Shown one piece after another: positions 9,767-19,008 of a stretch of DNA of 64,000 nt (positions within the stretch are counted from its first letter, which is position 1; every line of letters starts with the position of its first letter). The notes under the pieces are model-generated. The model ran no database searches. It was not told the DNA's origin and saw only the letters and a program-made list of their open reading frames with translations. Position numbers and translations under genes: made by a program. This DNA comes from Vallitalea pronyensis (GTDB lineage: Bacteria; Bacillota; Clostridia; Lachnospirales; Vallitaleaceae), in contig NZ_CP058649.1 in assembly GCF_018141445.1 (NCBI RefSeq), positions 3,801,001-3,865,000 on the forward strand, written 5' to 3'.

Positions 9767-9863
9767 TTAATGCTACTAATAGCCATCTTGATTATAGTAA
9801 TCTGTATAGTCGTGTTTGTTTTAACTACCTTTTTAGATGTATTCCATTCAGTTAAAACACATT

Positions 9864-10376
9864 CTATTTTTGCATAATGGCATCCACCTGATAGCCTTCT
9901 AGTTTACCCCGACCGTCTAAAAATCCCAATTCAATGAGATATACCAATTGTACCACTTCACCACCAAGTTCTTCAATCAACTCAATGGTTGCTTTTGACG
10001 TTCCTCCTGTGGCTAATAAATCATCAATGATCACAACTTTGCTGCCAGGCTGAATGGCATCAATATGCATCTCAATGGTAGCTGTACCATATTCAAGTGC
10101 ATACTCTTTACTTTTCGTTTCATAGGGTAACTTACCCGCTTTTCTAACAGGTAAAAACCCTTTATTCATATTGTAGGCAACTGGTACACCAAAGATAAAA
10201 CCTCTTGATTCAGGTCCTACTATGTAATCAAAATCCAGGTCTTGCAGCTTGTCTTGAATCTGGTCAATTGCAGCTCTTAATCCCTCTGGGCTTTGTAAAA
10301 TTGTCGTAATGTCATAAAATACGATACCTTCTTTCGGAAAATCAGGCACTTCACGTAAGATTTTTTTAAGATCCAT
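9864..10376 (-). CDS. apt: Adenine phosphoribosyltransferase
   Basis: This 170-aa purine salvage enzyme converts adenine and PRPP to AMP. The PRPP-binding loop VVIIDDLLATGGTSKAT is intact, as are DFPKEGIVFYDITT at the N-terminus and VGPESRGFIFG in the middle. An open frame continues 11 codons upstream, but the ATG at 10376 (MDLKKILREVPDF) is the family start and has AGGAG 8 nt before it. It follows recJ, 200 nt away, in the same direction. This matches the recJ-apt order of many Clostridia, where relA usually comes next. Here a GH29 gene on the other strand follows instead. Confidence 0.96.
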   Translation of the reverse strand: MDLKKILREVPDFPKEGIVFYDITTILQSPEGLRAAIDQIQDKLQDLDFDYIVGPESRGFIFGVPVAYNMNKGFLPVRKAGKLPYETKSKEYALEYGTATIEMHIDAIQPGSKVVIIDDLLATGGTSKATIELIEELGGEVVQLVYLIELGFLDGRGKLEGYQVDAIMQK

Positions 10377-10576
10377 ATCTATTACTCCTTTTAGCAATAC
10401 CCTAGACATAAAGTTTTTTCTCTATTTATCCCTAATGATACTACTTTGTCAAATTTATATATTCACATGGTATATGGCCAGAATCAAAAGTCTTGTGAAC
10501 ATACAATAATAGTATACCAAATATAACCCATTCTAGCAAAAACTTTTTCATTTATTTTCTTAACCCTATGTATATA

Positions 10577-12655
10577 CTATGATAATTTTTTATACAACGT
10601 TGATTGCTCTAGTGTCACTTTTATACCTTTATGTAAATGAAAGTGAAGCTCCATATCCTCTATCTTATATTTCAGCAAACTTAATTCACCAAACACTTCT
10701 AAACAAAGAAGAAAGCGAATAAGGCTTTTCGGAGCTTCATATTGAAGTTGTTTTAAAAACTTATACAGAACAACCCTATGTTTTTCTTGTTTGTCTAGTG
10801 CAAGCAACGCTCGGTATATGTGTTCATATTCTTTTCTGTCGGGTATAGTCCGCTCCTGTATGATAGACGTTAAGTCACCTTCAGCAAATCCTTTGCTTTT
10901 TATGGACTTAAACCAGGTTAAGTCTTCTTGGACACTTTTGATATACGCATTATTCACGTTGATATCTTTTAGCATAATCTGAGGCTTTTTGGTACCGTTC
11001 CATTCATTAATATTCAATGTTCCCAGTAACGCAATGTTACCTGATGGCTCAATGTAATCATAGAATTCAGCCATACCAAAACCAATGCCATCTAAAAAAT
11101 ATTGTTGGTCGTCAAGACGCATCTTAAGATGATTGTTCTCTTTGCCTATTGTGCGTACATCATGGACTCTGCCTTTACATATAAACTTGGGCTCAGGATT
11201 ACCCATACCATAGGGTTCAAGCTTTAGAATATCTTCAATTAAAGGAATGTTGATATCATCTAATGAAATTTCCATATCGGCATGCATCTTAGGCATGAGG
11301 GTATCTTCTTGCATATGTATATGGGCATAACTGTTGACACGGTCCCTTAGGGCATCAACCAGTTCTTCATCCAAGGACATACCCGCTGCCATCTCATGTC
11401 CACCAAATTTAGTAAGTATGTCTTTTGCTGAATACAAGGCTTCAAAAATACTAAAACCGTCTACGCTTCGAGCTGACCCAGATGCTACCCCATCTTCTAT
11501 ACTGAGCAGTATGGTAGGGCGATAATATTTTTCTGTAATACGGGAAGCAACAATACCAATGACACCATGGTGCCAATTCTTAGACGCTACCACAATGATT
11601 TTTGTATTGGCCACATCAATGGTCTCTTCAATGATTTCTATGGCTTCTTCTGTTATCTTCTGTTCTAATTCTTGGCGGTTTTTATTCTCTTCATTAAGGG
11701 TTTCTGCTATTGCAGCAGCTTCCTGTTGGTCCTGTGTGGTGAATAAAGCAATACCTCGCTTAGCATCACCTAATCGACCTGCCGCATTTAATCTTGGAGC
11801 AATACGAAATCCAATGATACCTGCGGATATTTTATCCCCTTTTTTGGTACCTGATACATCAATCAGTGCTTTTAAACCGACATTCCATGTATCCATCATG
11901 GTCTCAAATGCCAATTTTGTAATGACTCTGTTTTCATCAACCAATGGTACAATATCAGCAACCGTTCCAACAGCAACAATATCAAGATACTTCCAAATTA
12001 AGTCCGTATTATCCAGCTTAATGGATAAAGCATGCATCAGCTTAAAAGCGACGCCACACCCTGCCAGCATATCGAAAGGATAATCACAATCTTCCCGCTT
12101 AGGGTCAATAACAGCAATGGCTTCAGGTATTTCTTCTTGGCATTCATGATGATCGGTAATAATCATGTCAAGACCAATGTCCCTTGCATATGCAGCTTGA
12201 GATATTGCTGTTATACCTGTATCCACTGTAATAACGAGGGAAGTTCCTCCATCATGGATATGCTTTAGAGCTTCATCATTCACACCATAGCCTTCTTCTA
12301 AACGATCTGGTATATAATAATCTACCTGTACATTATTTTCTTTTAAATACATGTAGAGAATGGATGTGCTGGTCATACCATCCACATCATAATCACCATA
12401 AATGGTTATTTTTTCTCCATTGGCTATAGCTTTTAGGATACGCTTCGTTGCTAAATCCATATCTTTCATGGCATAGGGGTCGTGAAATTTGTCTCTATCC
12501 ACATGAAGAAATCGTTTAATCTCTTCATCCCGTACAATGTTTCGATTGGCTAATATGGTTGCCATGATGGTTGATAGTTGATGATGATTAGCTATAGTGG
12601 ATACCAGTTCTTCTTTACTTTCTTTCAAACGCCATATGTACTTGGACTCCAACAT
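10577..12655 (-). CDS. recJ: Single-stranded-DNA-specific exonuclease RecJ
   Basis: This 692-aa DHH-family 5'-3' exonuclease acts in recombination and mismatch or base-excision repair. Motifs include DYDVDG (residues 88-93), DHH (168-170), the DHHA1 segment with GRLGDAKRG and SGSARS, and the C-terminal OB-fold region. It is longer than E. coli RecJ because of a C-terminal domain of the kind found in Firmicutes. The start has GGAGGT with 5-nt spacing. That ribosome binding site directly abuts the U-tract of a terminator-like palindrome (12673-12692), so transcription coming from secDF must pass it. Confidence 0.95.
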   Translation of the reverse strand: MLESKYIWRLKESKEELVSTIANHHQLSTIMATILANRNIVRDEEIKRFLHVDRDKFHDPYAMKDMDLATKRILKAIANGEKITIYGDYDVDGMTSTSILYMYLKENNVQVDYYIPDRLEEGYGVNDEALKHIHDGGTSLVITVDTGITAISQAAYARDIGLDMIITDHHECQEEIPEAIAVIDPKREDCDYPFDMLAGCGVAFKLMHALSIKLDNTDLIWKYLDIVAVGTVADIVPLVDENRVITKLAFETMMDTWNVGLKALIDVSGTKKGDKISAGIIGFRIAPRLNAAGRLGDAKRGIALFTTQDQQEAAAIAETLNEENKNRQELEQKITEEAIEIIEETIDVANTKIIVVASKNWHHGVIGIVASRITEKYYRPTILLSIEDGVASGSARSVDGFSIFEALYSAKDILTKFGGHEMAAGMSLDEELVDALRDRVNSYAHIHMQEDTLMPKMHADMEISLDDINIPLIEDILKLEPYGMGNPEPKFICKGRVHDVRTIGKENNHLKMRLDDQQYFLDGIGFGMAEFYDYIEPSGNIALLGTLNINEWNGTKKPQIMLKDINVNNAYIKSVQEDLTWFKSIKSKGFAEGDLTSIIQERTIPDRKEYEHIYRALLALDKQEKHRVVLYKFLKQLQYEAPKSLIRFLLCLEVFGELSLLKYKIEDMELHFHLHKGIKVTLEQSTLYKKLS

Positions 12656-12666
12656 TATCTACCTCC

Positions 12667-12692
12667 AAAAAAGGGCTGTCTTAAGACAGCCC
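12667..12692 (-). terminator. Terminator palindrome directly upstream of the recJ ribosome binding site
   Basis: The perfect 20-nt palindrome GGGCTGTCTTAAGACAGCCC (12673-12692) is followed on the minus strand by six T (12667-12672) and then at once by the recJ GGAGGT (12661-12666). It terminates secDF transcription at least in part. Confidence 0.85.
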
Positions 12693-12728
12693 CATTTAAT
12701 CATGTTAACATCTTGTGGTTCTATTTTT

Positions 12729-14879
12729 TTAGTTTTGATGTGCACGCTGAATTCTTGCTTCTTCTTTTCGCTTAAACACATACCATAATGGGCTGGCTAC
12801 GAAGATAGAAGAATACGTACCACTTAAGATACCTACCATTAACGGCAATGCAAATTCACGAATGGATGCAACACCAAGTATATAGAGTACCGCAACCATG
12901 ATAAAGGTTGTTAATGATGTATTAATGGAACGGGATAAGGTTTGGCTGATGGACGTATCCACAACACCTTTAAAGTCTCCACGTTTCATATACTTCTGAT
13001 TCTCACGTACACGGTCAAAAAGTACAATGGTATCATTAATGGAGTAACCCACAATGGTCAGCATGGCTGCAATAAATGAATTATTGATGGGTATTCTAAA
13101 CACAGAATATACAGCCAGTACTACAAGTACATCATGGATAAGCGCTACAACGGCACTTATACCAAAGCGATAATCTTTGAATCGTAGTGTCACATAGATT
13201 AAAATACACACAGCTGCAAAAAAGATAGACAATAATGCACTGTTTCTCATTTCTTCACTAATGGTTGCACTAATGCTTTCGCTTTCGATATCTTCTGCTG
13301 TAATACCATATTTCTCAATGAGTTGATCACGAAGAGCTGAACGTTGGTCATTCTCTAAATTACTTGTCTTAATAATGACTTGACCTTTATCATTAACCGA
13401 TTGGAATTGGGGACTTGCGTCACCAGTAGCTTCCTTTACAAGGGGTGTTAGCTCTGCATCCATTTCATCCCTGTCCATGACTTTACCTATATTTACAAGT
13501 GTTGAAGAACCACCACTGAACTCGATATCATAGTTAAGAACAGAGCCTTTTGCACTTTGGTAAACTGGCATTGCTAATAAACCAATGGCAATAATAACAA
13601 TGGAGATTCCAAACCATATTTTTCGCTTAGCAATGACTTGAATGGTACGAGTCTTATGCGCAATACCGTATAATTTCTTATTACGGAATCCTAATCCTTC
13701 AAATGTCCATAAAATAAGTCTTGTCACAACTAAAGCCGTAAACATGGAAATAATAATACCGATTGCTAATGTTTGTGCAAAACCTTTGATAGGTCCAGTT
13801 CCCATAAGGTATAGGATAACAGCAGCAATTAATGTTGTGACATTACCATCTAAAATAGCTGATGTGGCTTTTTTAAATCCTGCTTTTAAGGACGCTCGCA
13901 ATGTTTTCTCCAGAGCTAATTCTTCTTTAATCCTGGAGAAAATAATAATGTTCGCATCCACCGCCATACCAATGGATAAGATAATACCTGCAATACCTGG
14001 TAAGGTTAATGTAATCTTACCTAAACTTAAGATGACAACCACCAGACTGGCATAGAATACTAATGCTACATCTGCTGCAAACCCAGGTATTTTGTATAAA
14101 ATGATCATAAATAATAAGATAATGGCTAAACCAATAATACCCGCTTTTACACTTGTATCCACCGCTTCGGCACCTAGTTTGGCACCCACAACATTCGAAC
14201 GTAACTCTTCTAATTCAAGTGGTAAGGCACCAATACGAATGTTGGAAGCTAATTGTTCTGCCCTCTCAGCAGAACCTAGATTACTAATTTGAGCATTACC
14301 GTCACGAATAACTGAAGAAACTTTAGGATCCATGATGGTTATCCCATTATACTTGATAGCAATTGTTTGATAGAGAAACTTCTCTGTAGCTTCTGCAAAC
14401 TTCTCTTTTCCACTATCATTAAGCGTTAGTGAAATAACATGAGGATCAATTTCTCCTGCAATCATTTGTGCTGTTGCATCTTTAACGTCTTCACCTGTTA
14501 ACACAACAACACCATCTGGTCCAACGAATTCAAGTTGACCTGGTTTACCCAGTTCCTCCAATACCTTCTCAGCATCTTTGGCATCTGGTATATCCACATT
14601 AATACGTTTTGAACCTTCTAAATAAATCTCAGCTTCTGTATATCCTAAACTGTCTGTTCTTTTTTGCAGTTTGAATTTCGTATCATTTAAATCCTTTTTT
14701 GTTGGATTATCTTTAACCGTTGTATAGGTGATGCTTACACCACCAGCTAAATCAAGCCCCAACCTTACATTATTAGCTCCACCTACTTCATCTTTTCCTA
14801 CTCCTTTAACTGCTACAAATACGGTTCCTGCGATTATAACAATTAACAGCAATAGGGTAATAAATCTTTTCCCCTTCAT
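12729..14879 (-). CDS. secDF: Protein translocase SecDF (fused SecD and SecF)
   Basis: This 716-aa membrane protein has a first transmembrane helix at residues 7-25 and the SecD P1 region beginning LGLDLAGGVSITY. SecD membrane helices with GMAVDANIIIFSRIKEEL follow, then a SecF half with FSGGSSTLVNIG and GYSINDTIVLFDRVREN. Twelve transmembrane segments are expected. It uses the proton gradient to help SecYEG release exported proteins. Many Clostridia encode separate secD and secF, so the fused form is notable but not rare. AGGAGG precedes the ATG. It lies 238 nt downstream of the SCIFF maturase, in the conserved Clostridia neighbourhood. Confidence 0.95.
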   Translation of the reverse strand: MKGKRFITLLLLIVIIAGTVFVAVKGVGKDEVGGANNVRLGLDLAGGVSITYTTVKDNPTKKDLNDTKFKLQKRTDSLGYTEAEIYLEGSKRINVDIPDAKDAEKVLEELGKPGQLEFVGPDGVVVLTGEDVKDATAQMIAGEIDPHVISLTLNDSGKEKFAEATEKFLYQTIAIKYNGITIMDPKVSSVIRDGNAQISNLGSAERAEQLASNIRIGALPLELEELRSNVVGAKLGAEAVDTSVKAGIIGLAIILLFMIILYKIPGFAADVALVFYASLVVVILSLGKITLTLPGIAGIILSIGMAVDANIIIFSRIKEELALEKTLRASLKAGFKKATSAILDGNVTTLIAAVILYLMGTGPIKGFAQTLAIGIIISMFTALVVTRLILWTFEGLGFRNKKLYGIAHKTRTIQVIAKRKIWFGISIVIIAIGLLAMPVYQSAKGSVLNYDIEFSGGSSTLVNIGKVMDRDEMDAELTPLVKEATGDASPQFQSVNDKGQVIIKTSNLENDQRSALRDQLIEKYGITAEDIESESISATISEEMRNSALLSIFFAAVCILIYVTLRFKDYRFGISAVVALIHDVLVVLAVYSVFRIPINNSFIAAMLTIVGYSINDTIVLFDRVRENQKYMKRGDFKGVVDTSISQTLSRSINTSLTTFIMVAVLYILGVASIREFALPLMVGILSGTYSSIFVASPLWYVFKRKEEARIQRAHQN

Positions 14880-15117
14880 TGCAAAAAGTTCCTCCTTCGT
14901 ACACGTTTTTTCTTTTTTTATTTCATGACGTAAATGATGAGTTGGTGCTTATGTTTTTAAAAGTCTCAATTCATATATGACACATACGACAATAAACCAT
15001 ATGGTTCAATATATAATCACCATCATTTTATAAGATGAATGCCTAAATAATTACTCATTTTTAGCAATTGTGACACATCTCATATAAGATAAATTATAAT
15101 TACATTCATGCATTTAG

Positions 15118-16491
15118 TCAAGACAACATTTCTTTTGCTTTTAAATAGATGGCACATTCCACACGTTTTTTCTCAAGGGTGCATCCCATGTCATAAACAT
15201 CATGTATGTTACCATGGAATTGATAAGCATTAGCACTGCATCCACCACTGCAATAGAACTTGGCCCAACAGGATTGACATTTCTGTTTAGAGTATACACT
15301 ACAACCTTTAAAATCATTCTGCTTAACTACATTTGTTACACCTGTATCCACATCCCCCATCTTAAAATCTTCCATACCGACGAACTGGTGACATGGATAG
15401 AGGTCACCCCATGGCGTGACTGCAAGATATTCTGTTCCTGAACCACATCCTGACAACCTTTTAACCACACAAGGACCTTGGGATAAATCAATCATAAAGT
15501 GGAAAAAGTTAAATGCCTTACCTGCTTTTTTACGCTGCAGCATTTCTTTGGCTAAGATATCATACTGTTCACATAATGTATCCATATCTGCTTCTTGAAG
15601 CGCATAGGGCATATTGGGTGGGGCAACAACTGGTTCAACAGATATCTGCTTGAACCCACAATCGGCAAGATGCAAGACGTCTTGTGAAAAATCCAGATTG
15701 TGATGTGTAAATGTCCCTCTAACATAATAGTTTTCTTGGTTACGGCTTTCAGCCATTTGAATGAATTTGGGAAGAATCAAATCATAACTTCCTTTACCAT
15801 TACTTGCAGGGCGCATTTGATCATGAATGGCTTTTCGACCATCAATACTTAATACGACGTTGTACATGTTGTTATTAATATAGTCCATATTCTCATCATT
15901 CAATAACACCCCATTGGTGGTGATTGTAAACCGAAAGTTCTTGTGATGCTTTTCTTCTTTTGTCTTAGCATATTCTACAATCTCTTTTACCACATCAAAA
16001 TTCATTAATGGTTCGCCACCAAAAAAGTCGATTTCCAGATTTTTTCGATGACCAGAATGTTGGATTAAGAAGTCAATTGCTTTTTTGCCCACCTCACTGG
16101 ACATCATGGAACGGTCACCATGATATTCCCCTTCGCCAGCAAAGCAATAGCGGCAAACTAAATTACAATCATGTGCAATATGTAAACATAAAGCTTTTAC
16201 CACAGGCTGTCGATTCTTAAAATCAAGAATGGTTTCTTTATAGGTGTCTTCTGTAAACAATAGACCCTCACTGACAAGACCTGCAACTTCCTCAAAGGCT
16301 TCTTGGATTGCATCCTCCCCATAATTGCGTCGCAGCTTGTCTTGTATTTCTGCTTTGGATAATGTAGGATAGTTCTCTATGATATCATATACGATATCAT
16401 CCACAACGTGGACTGCGCCACTGTATATGTCAAGAACGATGTTCAAATCATCCATCTTATATTGATGTATCACCGTCATACTTCCTTTCAT
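15118..16491 (-). CDS. scfB: SCIFF (ranthipeptide) maturase, radical SAM/SPASM enzyme
   Basis: This 457-aa enzyme installs thioether crosslinks in the six-Cys peptide encoded just upstream. It has an N-terminal peptide-recognition region (residues 1-95, NIVLDIYSGAVHVVDDIVYDI). The radical SAM motif CX3CX2C is at 109-116 (HDCNLVCRYCFAGEGEYHG), followed by the GGEP motif. A Cys-rich SPASM domain forms the C-terminus (CGSGTEYLAVTPWGDLYPC, then CSVYSKQKCQSCWAKFYCSGGC) and binds two further [4Fe-4S] clusters. The start could also be the ATG at 16479 (MTVIHQYK). A stable hairpin at 16514-16537 separates it from the precursor gene. Confidence 0.95.
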   Translation of the reverse strand: MKGSMTVIHQYKMDDLNIVLDIYSGAVHVVDDIVYDIIENYPTLSKAEIQDKLRRNYGEDAIQEAFEEVAGLVSEGLLFTEDTYKETILDFKNRQPVVKALCLHIAHDCNLVCRYCFAGEGEYHGDRSMMSSEVGKKAIDFLIQHSGHRKNLEIDFFGGEPLMNFDVVKEIVEYAKTKEEKHHKNFRFTITTNGVLLNDENMDYINNNMYNVVLSIDGRKAIHDQMRPASNGKGSYDLILPKFIQMAESRNQENYYVRGTFTHHNLDFSQDVLHLADCGFKQISVEPVVAPPNMPYALQEADMDTLCEQYDILAKEMLQRKKAGKAFNFFHFMIDLSQGPCVVKRLSGCGSGTEYLAVTPWGDLYPCHQFVGMEDFKMGDVDTGVTNVVKQNDFKGCSVYSKQKCQSCWAKFYCSGGCSANAYQFHGNIHDVYDMGCTLEKKRVECAIYLKAKEMLS

Positions 16492-16513
16492 TTGCTTTCC
16501 TATAAGATAACAT

Positions 16514-16537
16514 AAGCAGCGACTTGCGTCACTGCTT
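16514..16537 (-). promoter_or_regulatory. Hairpin between SCIFF precursor and maturase genes
   Basis: A 10-bp stem (16514-16523 with 16528-16537, one U-G pair) closes a GCAA tetraloop on the minus strand. There is no U-tract after it, so it is more likely a 3' stabiliser or processing block than a full terminator. It would favour excess precursor over enzyme. Confidence 0.6.
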
Positions 16538-16548
16538 TTAACCTATCA

Positions 16549-16689
16549 TTATTTGTTTTCACATGTTTGGTTTCCAACTGTACATGAAGTCTTACATGCT
16601 GATTGGCATGATGTTTGACATTCACCACATCCACCTTTTTTTAAACTCTTCTTAAGAGTAGCAGAATTTAATGTTGTAATATGTTTCAT
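16549..16689 (-). CDS. scfA: SCIFF ranthipeptide precursor (six cysteines in forty-five residues)
   Basis: This 46-aa gene is easy to miss by length. It begins MKHITTLNSATLKKSL and contains Cys at residues 21, 24, 28, 32, 36 and 43 in the GCGECQTSCQSACKTSC pattern that defines the SCIFF family. SCIFF peptides are near-universal in Clostridia and are crosslinked from Cys sulfur to carbon positions of nearby residues, typically Thr, by the adjacent radical SAM enzyme. AAGGAGG lies 7 nt before the ATG. The biological role of the mature peptide is not settled, and a quorum or redox signalling role has been proposed in some Clostridium species. Confidence 0.96.
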   Translation of the reverse strand: MKHITTLNSATLKKSLKKGGCGECQTSCQSACKTSCTVGNQTCENK

Positions 16690-16787
16690 GGGTTTTCCTC
16701 CTTATATGTACCTGGTGCATTAACCTAAGATATTATATCATAAGATACGCATAAAGAAAAGTAGTTTTCCATAAGTTCCTGAGCCAA

Positions 16788-17186
16788 TTAACCCAGCATA
16801 CCTCCTAAAGTGCCTCCACCTAAGCACATAAAAAACAAGCTGACAGCATCTCCAGATATAGCACTGTTTTTATTAATGAGCAAGGACACAACCACAAAAA
16901 TAATAAAGTAAATGATGCCACCAATTGCCCCATGCATCCATTTCGTCTTACCAATGGACCGCCCTATCCGCAACCCTATAATAATGGTAGCTAAAATAAT
17001 GACAGCTATTCTTCCTATATTGATTTGACTATCGGCTAAATCAAATTTATATACAACGAAAGTAAGTAATAGCACACCAATAGCGGTAATGATATAACCA
17101 ATCATAACGGATTTTAAAATACTCATCGTTACATGCTTCGTGTCCATATCGGGCTTTTTATTAAATCGAGATGTTCTGTTCATCAT
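16788..17186 (-). CDS. TIGR04086 family membrane protein
   Basis: This 132-aa protein has four predicted transmembrane segments (about residues 25-48, 56-74, 84-102 and 112-131) and a Gly-rich end (MCLGGGTLGGMLG). Proteins of this family recur next to the SCIFF genes, yajC and secDF in Clostridia, which is the basis for the assignment. Its function is unknown. The SCIFF precursor starts 98 nt downstream. AGGAGG precedes two adjacent ATG codons, so the start may be 17186 or 17183. It may help export or sense the SCIFF peptide, but nothing in the sequence proves that. Confidence 0.8.
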   Translation of the reverse strand: MMNRTSRFNKKPDMDTKHVTMSILKSVMIGYIITAIGVLLLTFVVYKFDLADSQINIGRIAVIILATIIIGLRIGRSIGKTKWMHGAIGGIIYFIIFVVVSLLINKNSAISGDAVSLFFMCLGGGTLGGMLG

Positions 17187-17257
17187 ACGCCTCCTTATTA
17201 TTCCATATACTATTATACTGTGCTATAATCTAAAATATGCCATGCTTTTAGAAGGGA

Positions 17258-18115
17258 ATGAAGGATTTGAATCGATATATCGACTTACATACACATACCA
17301 CCATATCCGATGGTACCATGACGCCCAGGGAATTGATTGAATATGCTGCTAAAAAAAAGTTGGCGGCTATTGCTATAACCGATCATGATAGTATCGATGG
17401 TATATGGGAAGCAAAACAATCTGGGAAAAAGAACCATGTAGAAGTGATTAGCGGTATTGAATTCTCTACTTATTATAAGCACACAGAAATTCACATTATC
17501 GGTTTATTAATCGATGAAAAGGATAAACGCTTTATTAAGGGTTTACATGAAATCATTGAAGCCCGTGACAATAGAAACAAAGTCATGGTAGATAAGTTGC
17601 AAGCCCATGGTTTTAATATTAACCTTGACGATATTTTTGCAACAGCTGATTCAAAAGTCTATACCCGTGCACATATGGCTCGTGCCATGCTCAATAAAGG
17701 ATACGTGTCTTCTATGAAAGAAGCTTTTGATTTGTATATTGGTAATGATGGTCCTTGTTATGTTTCTAGAGAAAAAGTAAACCCCCAAATGGCCATTCAA
17801 TTAATTCGCTCTTGTGGCGGTGTATCTATTTTGGCTCACCCAACCTTGTATGATATGAATCTAAGGGAGTTAGATGCCCTTATTAAAGAACTAAAAGCCA
17901 TTGGGTTACAAGGTATAGAAGGTGAATATGCCCTCTATACAAAATCAGAAGAAAGGTATATAAAAGAATTGGCAAAAGCCCATGATTTAGTCCTATCTGG
18001 TGGTTCTGATTTTCATGGAGACAATAAGCCCTATATTGATTTAGGTGTTGGAAAAGGCAACCTAAAAATCAATTATCATCTATTAGAGAGAATGAGAGAA
18101 ATCAAGAACCATTAA
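17258..18115 (+). CDS. PHP-domain phosphoesterase (TrpH/YciV-like)
   Basis: This 285-aa PHP-domain protein has metal-binding motifs DLHTHTTISDGT (near residue 9), ITDHDSIDG (near 40), GIEFST, ILAHPTLYD and GSDFHGDNKP near the end. Relatives hydrolyse nucleoside 3',5'-bisphosphates or act as 5'-3' RNA exonucleases (RNase AM). The ATG at 17258 has GAAGGG only 1 nt upstream, so the in-frame TTG at 17267 (9-10 nt from that site) may be the true start. Its stop codon overlaps the stop of the convergent flavoprotein gene by 4 nt, which leaves no room for a terminator between them. Confidence 0.85.
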   Translation: MKDLNRYIDLHTHTTISDGTMTPRELIEYAAKKKLAAIAITDHDSIDGIWEAKQSGKKNHVEVISGIEFSTYYKHTEIHIIGLLIDEKDKRFIKGLHEIIEARDNRNKVMVDKLQAHGFNINLDDIFATADSKVYTRAHMARAMLNKGYVSSMKEAFDLYIGNDGPCYVSREKVNPQMAIQLIRSCGGVSILAHPTLYDMNLRELDALIKELKAIGLQGIEGEYALYTKSEERYIKELAKAHDLVLSGGSDFHGDNKPYIDLGVGKGNLKINYHLLERMREIKNH

Positions 18116-18900
18116 GCTTGCTGCATCCTCTTCCATACCATTTTTATCATTTGGTTAATGGTATATCCAAATATTTTCTTGCCAATACTTAATTGTGTTG
18201 GATAGTAATAGTTTGCTTTAAGCCACCCCTTTTTTTTCCAATAATCATGGTCCGCTTCTGACATATACGTCTTACTTTTCAAACCATTAAATAGGAAAAT
18301 ATCATAATAACTGGGGCGAGGAGGTGTTGTGTCATGAAGTGCTTTTTGAAAATGCTTAATCAAGCGATCCATTTTCTTTAATATCTTTTGATGATATTTC
18401 TCATTATAGAGGCTGTTCTTGTCGTCATCAAAAAACATGGTCGATATAACGGGTAATGTTCCTACATAGTGACATCCAAAGGCTATACCCATCATCTTCA
18501 TGTATTGACCTGTTGGCTTTTTCCCACCACCTGCAGTGGTTACGATGTTGATAAAAGGTTTACCAACCATGGCTGGTCGATGACATAAATATGCCATACG
18601 ATCAATGGCTTTTTTTAAGGTCCCTGTAATCTGACAAGCATATACAGGTGAAGCCAATAGGATACCATCTGCTTGAATCATACGCTTAACGATACCTTGT
18701 ATATCATCTTTCAAAGGACAGTACATTTCACCTTTACTAAAACACAGACCACATCCTTTACATTCATGTATGGTCATATCTGACAGCTGAATGTAATCAA
18801 ATCGTATATCCCCTTCATGTCCCATTTTCTTTTCTATAAGTTGCGCCACATGATAACTGTCCTTTTTTCTTGGACTTCCTAATAAAACGACGATGTTCAT
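18112..18900 (-). CDS. Iron-sulfur flavoprotein, NADPH-dependent FMN reductase family
   Basis: This 262-aa protein has an N-terminal flavodoxin-like fold (VVLLGSPRKKDSYHV phosphate-binding loop; ILLASPVYACQITGTLKKAIDRM). A compact cysteine cluster at residues 47, 50, 53 and 61 (CKGCGLCF plus a later Cys) should bind one [4Fe-4S] cluster, as in archaeal and clostridial iron-sulfur flavoproteins. It probably shuttles electrons or reduces O2, peroxide or quinone-like compounds. A perfect 18-bp palindrome sits just upstream of the AGGAGG site and matches the two copies in front of padR, so repression by the neighbouring PadR protein is likely. Confidence 0.85.
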   Translation of the reverse strand: MNIVVLLGSPRKKDSYHVAQLIEKKMGHEGDIRFDYIQLSDMTIHECKGCGLCFSKGEMYCPLKDDIQGIVKRMIQADGILLASPVYACQITGTLKKAIDRMAYLCHRPAMVGKPFINIVTTAGGGKKPTGQYMKMMGIAFGCHYVGTLPVISTMFFDDDKNSLYNEKYHQKILKKMDRLIKHFQKALHDTTPPRPSYYDIFLFNGLKSKTYMSEADHDYWKKKGWLKANYYYPTQLSIGKKIFGYTINQMIKMVWKRMQQA

Positions 18901-18917
18901 GATATAATCCTCCTATT

Positions 18918-18935
18918 ATATCCAAGCTTGGATAT
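18918..18935 (-). promoter_or_regulatory. PadR-type operator upstream of the flavoprotein gene
   Basis: ATATCCAAGCTTGGATAT is a perfect 18-bp palindrome. Its CCAA-N3-TTGG core is shared with the two sites in front of padR. Confidence 0.7.
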
Positions 18936-19008
18936 GTAATGTTATTTTTTTGGACTATCCCTTTCATGTATTATCATTTCTTACTCTATAAATAGGATAG
19001 TCCTGCTA

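Noticed and set aside
11559-12083. 174-aa plus-strand frame inside recJ
   Set aside because: It is antisense to conserved RecJ motifs and has no start signal; it reflects codon bias of the real gene.
13642-14055. 137-aa plus-strand frame inside secDF
   Set aside because: It is antisense to conserved SecDF membrane helices with no ribosome binding site.
15118-16491. Possible anaerobic sulfatase-maturing enzyme
   Set aside because: Although a radical SAM/SPASM protein is present near sulfatases at the window scale, its position next to the six-Cys precursor and its N-terminal region make it the SCIFF maturase.
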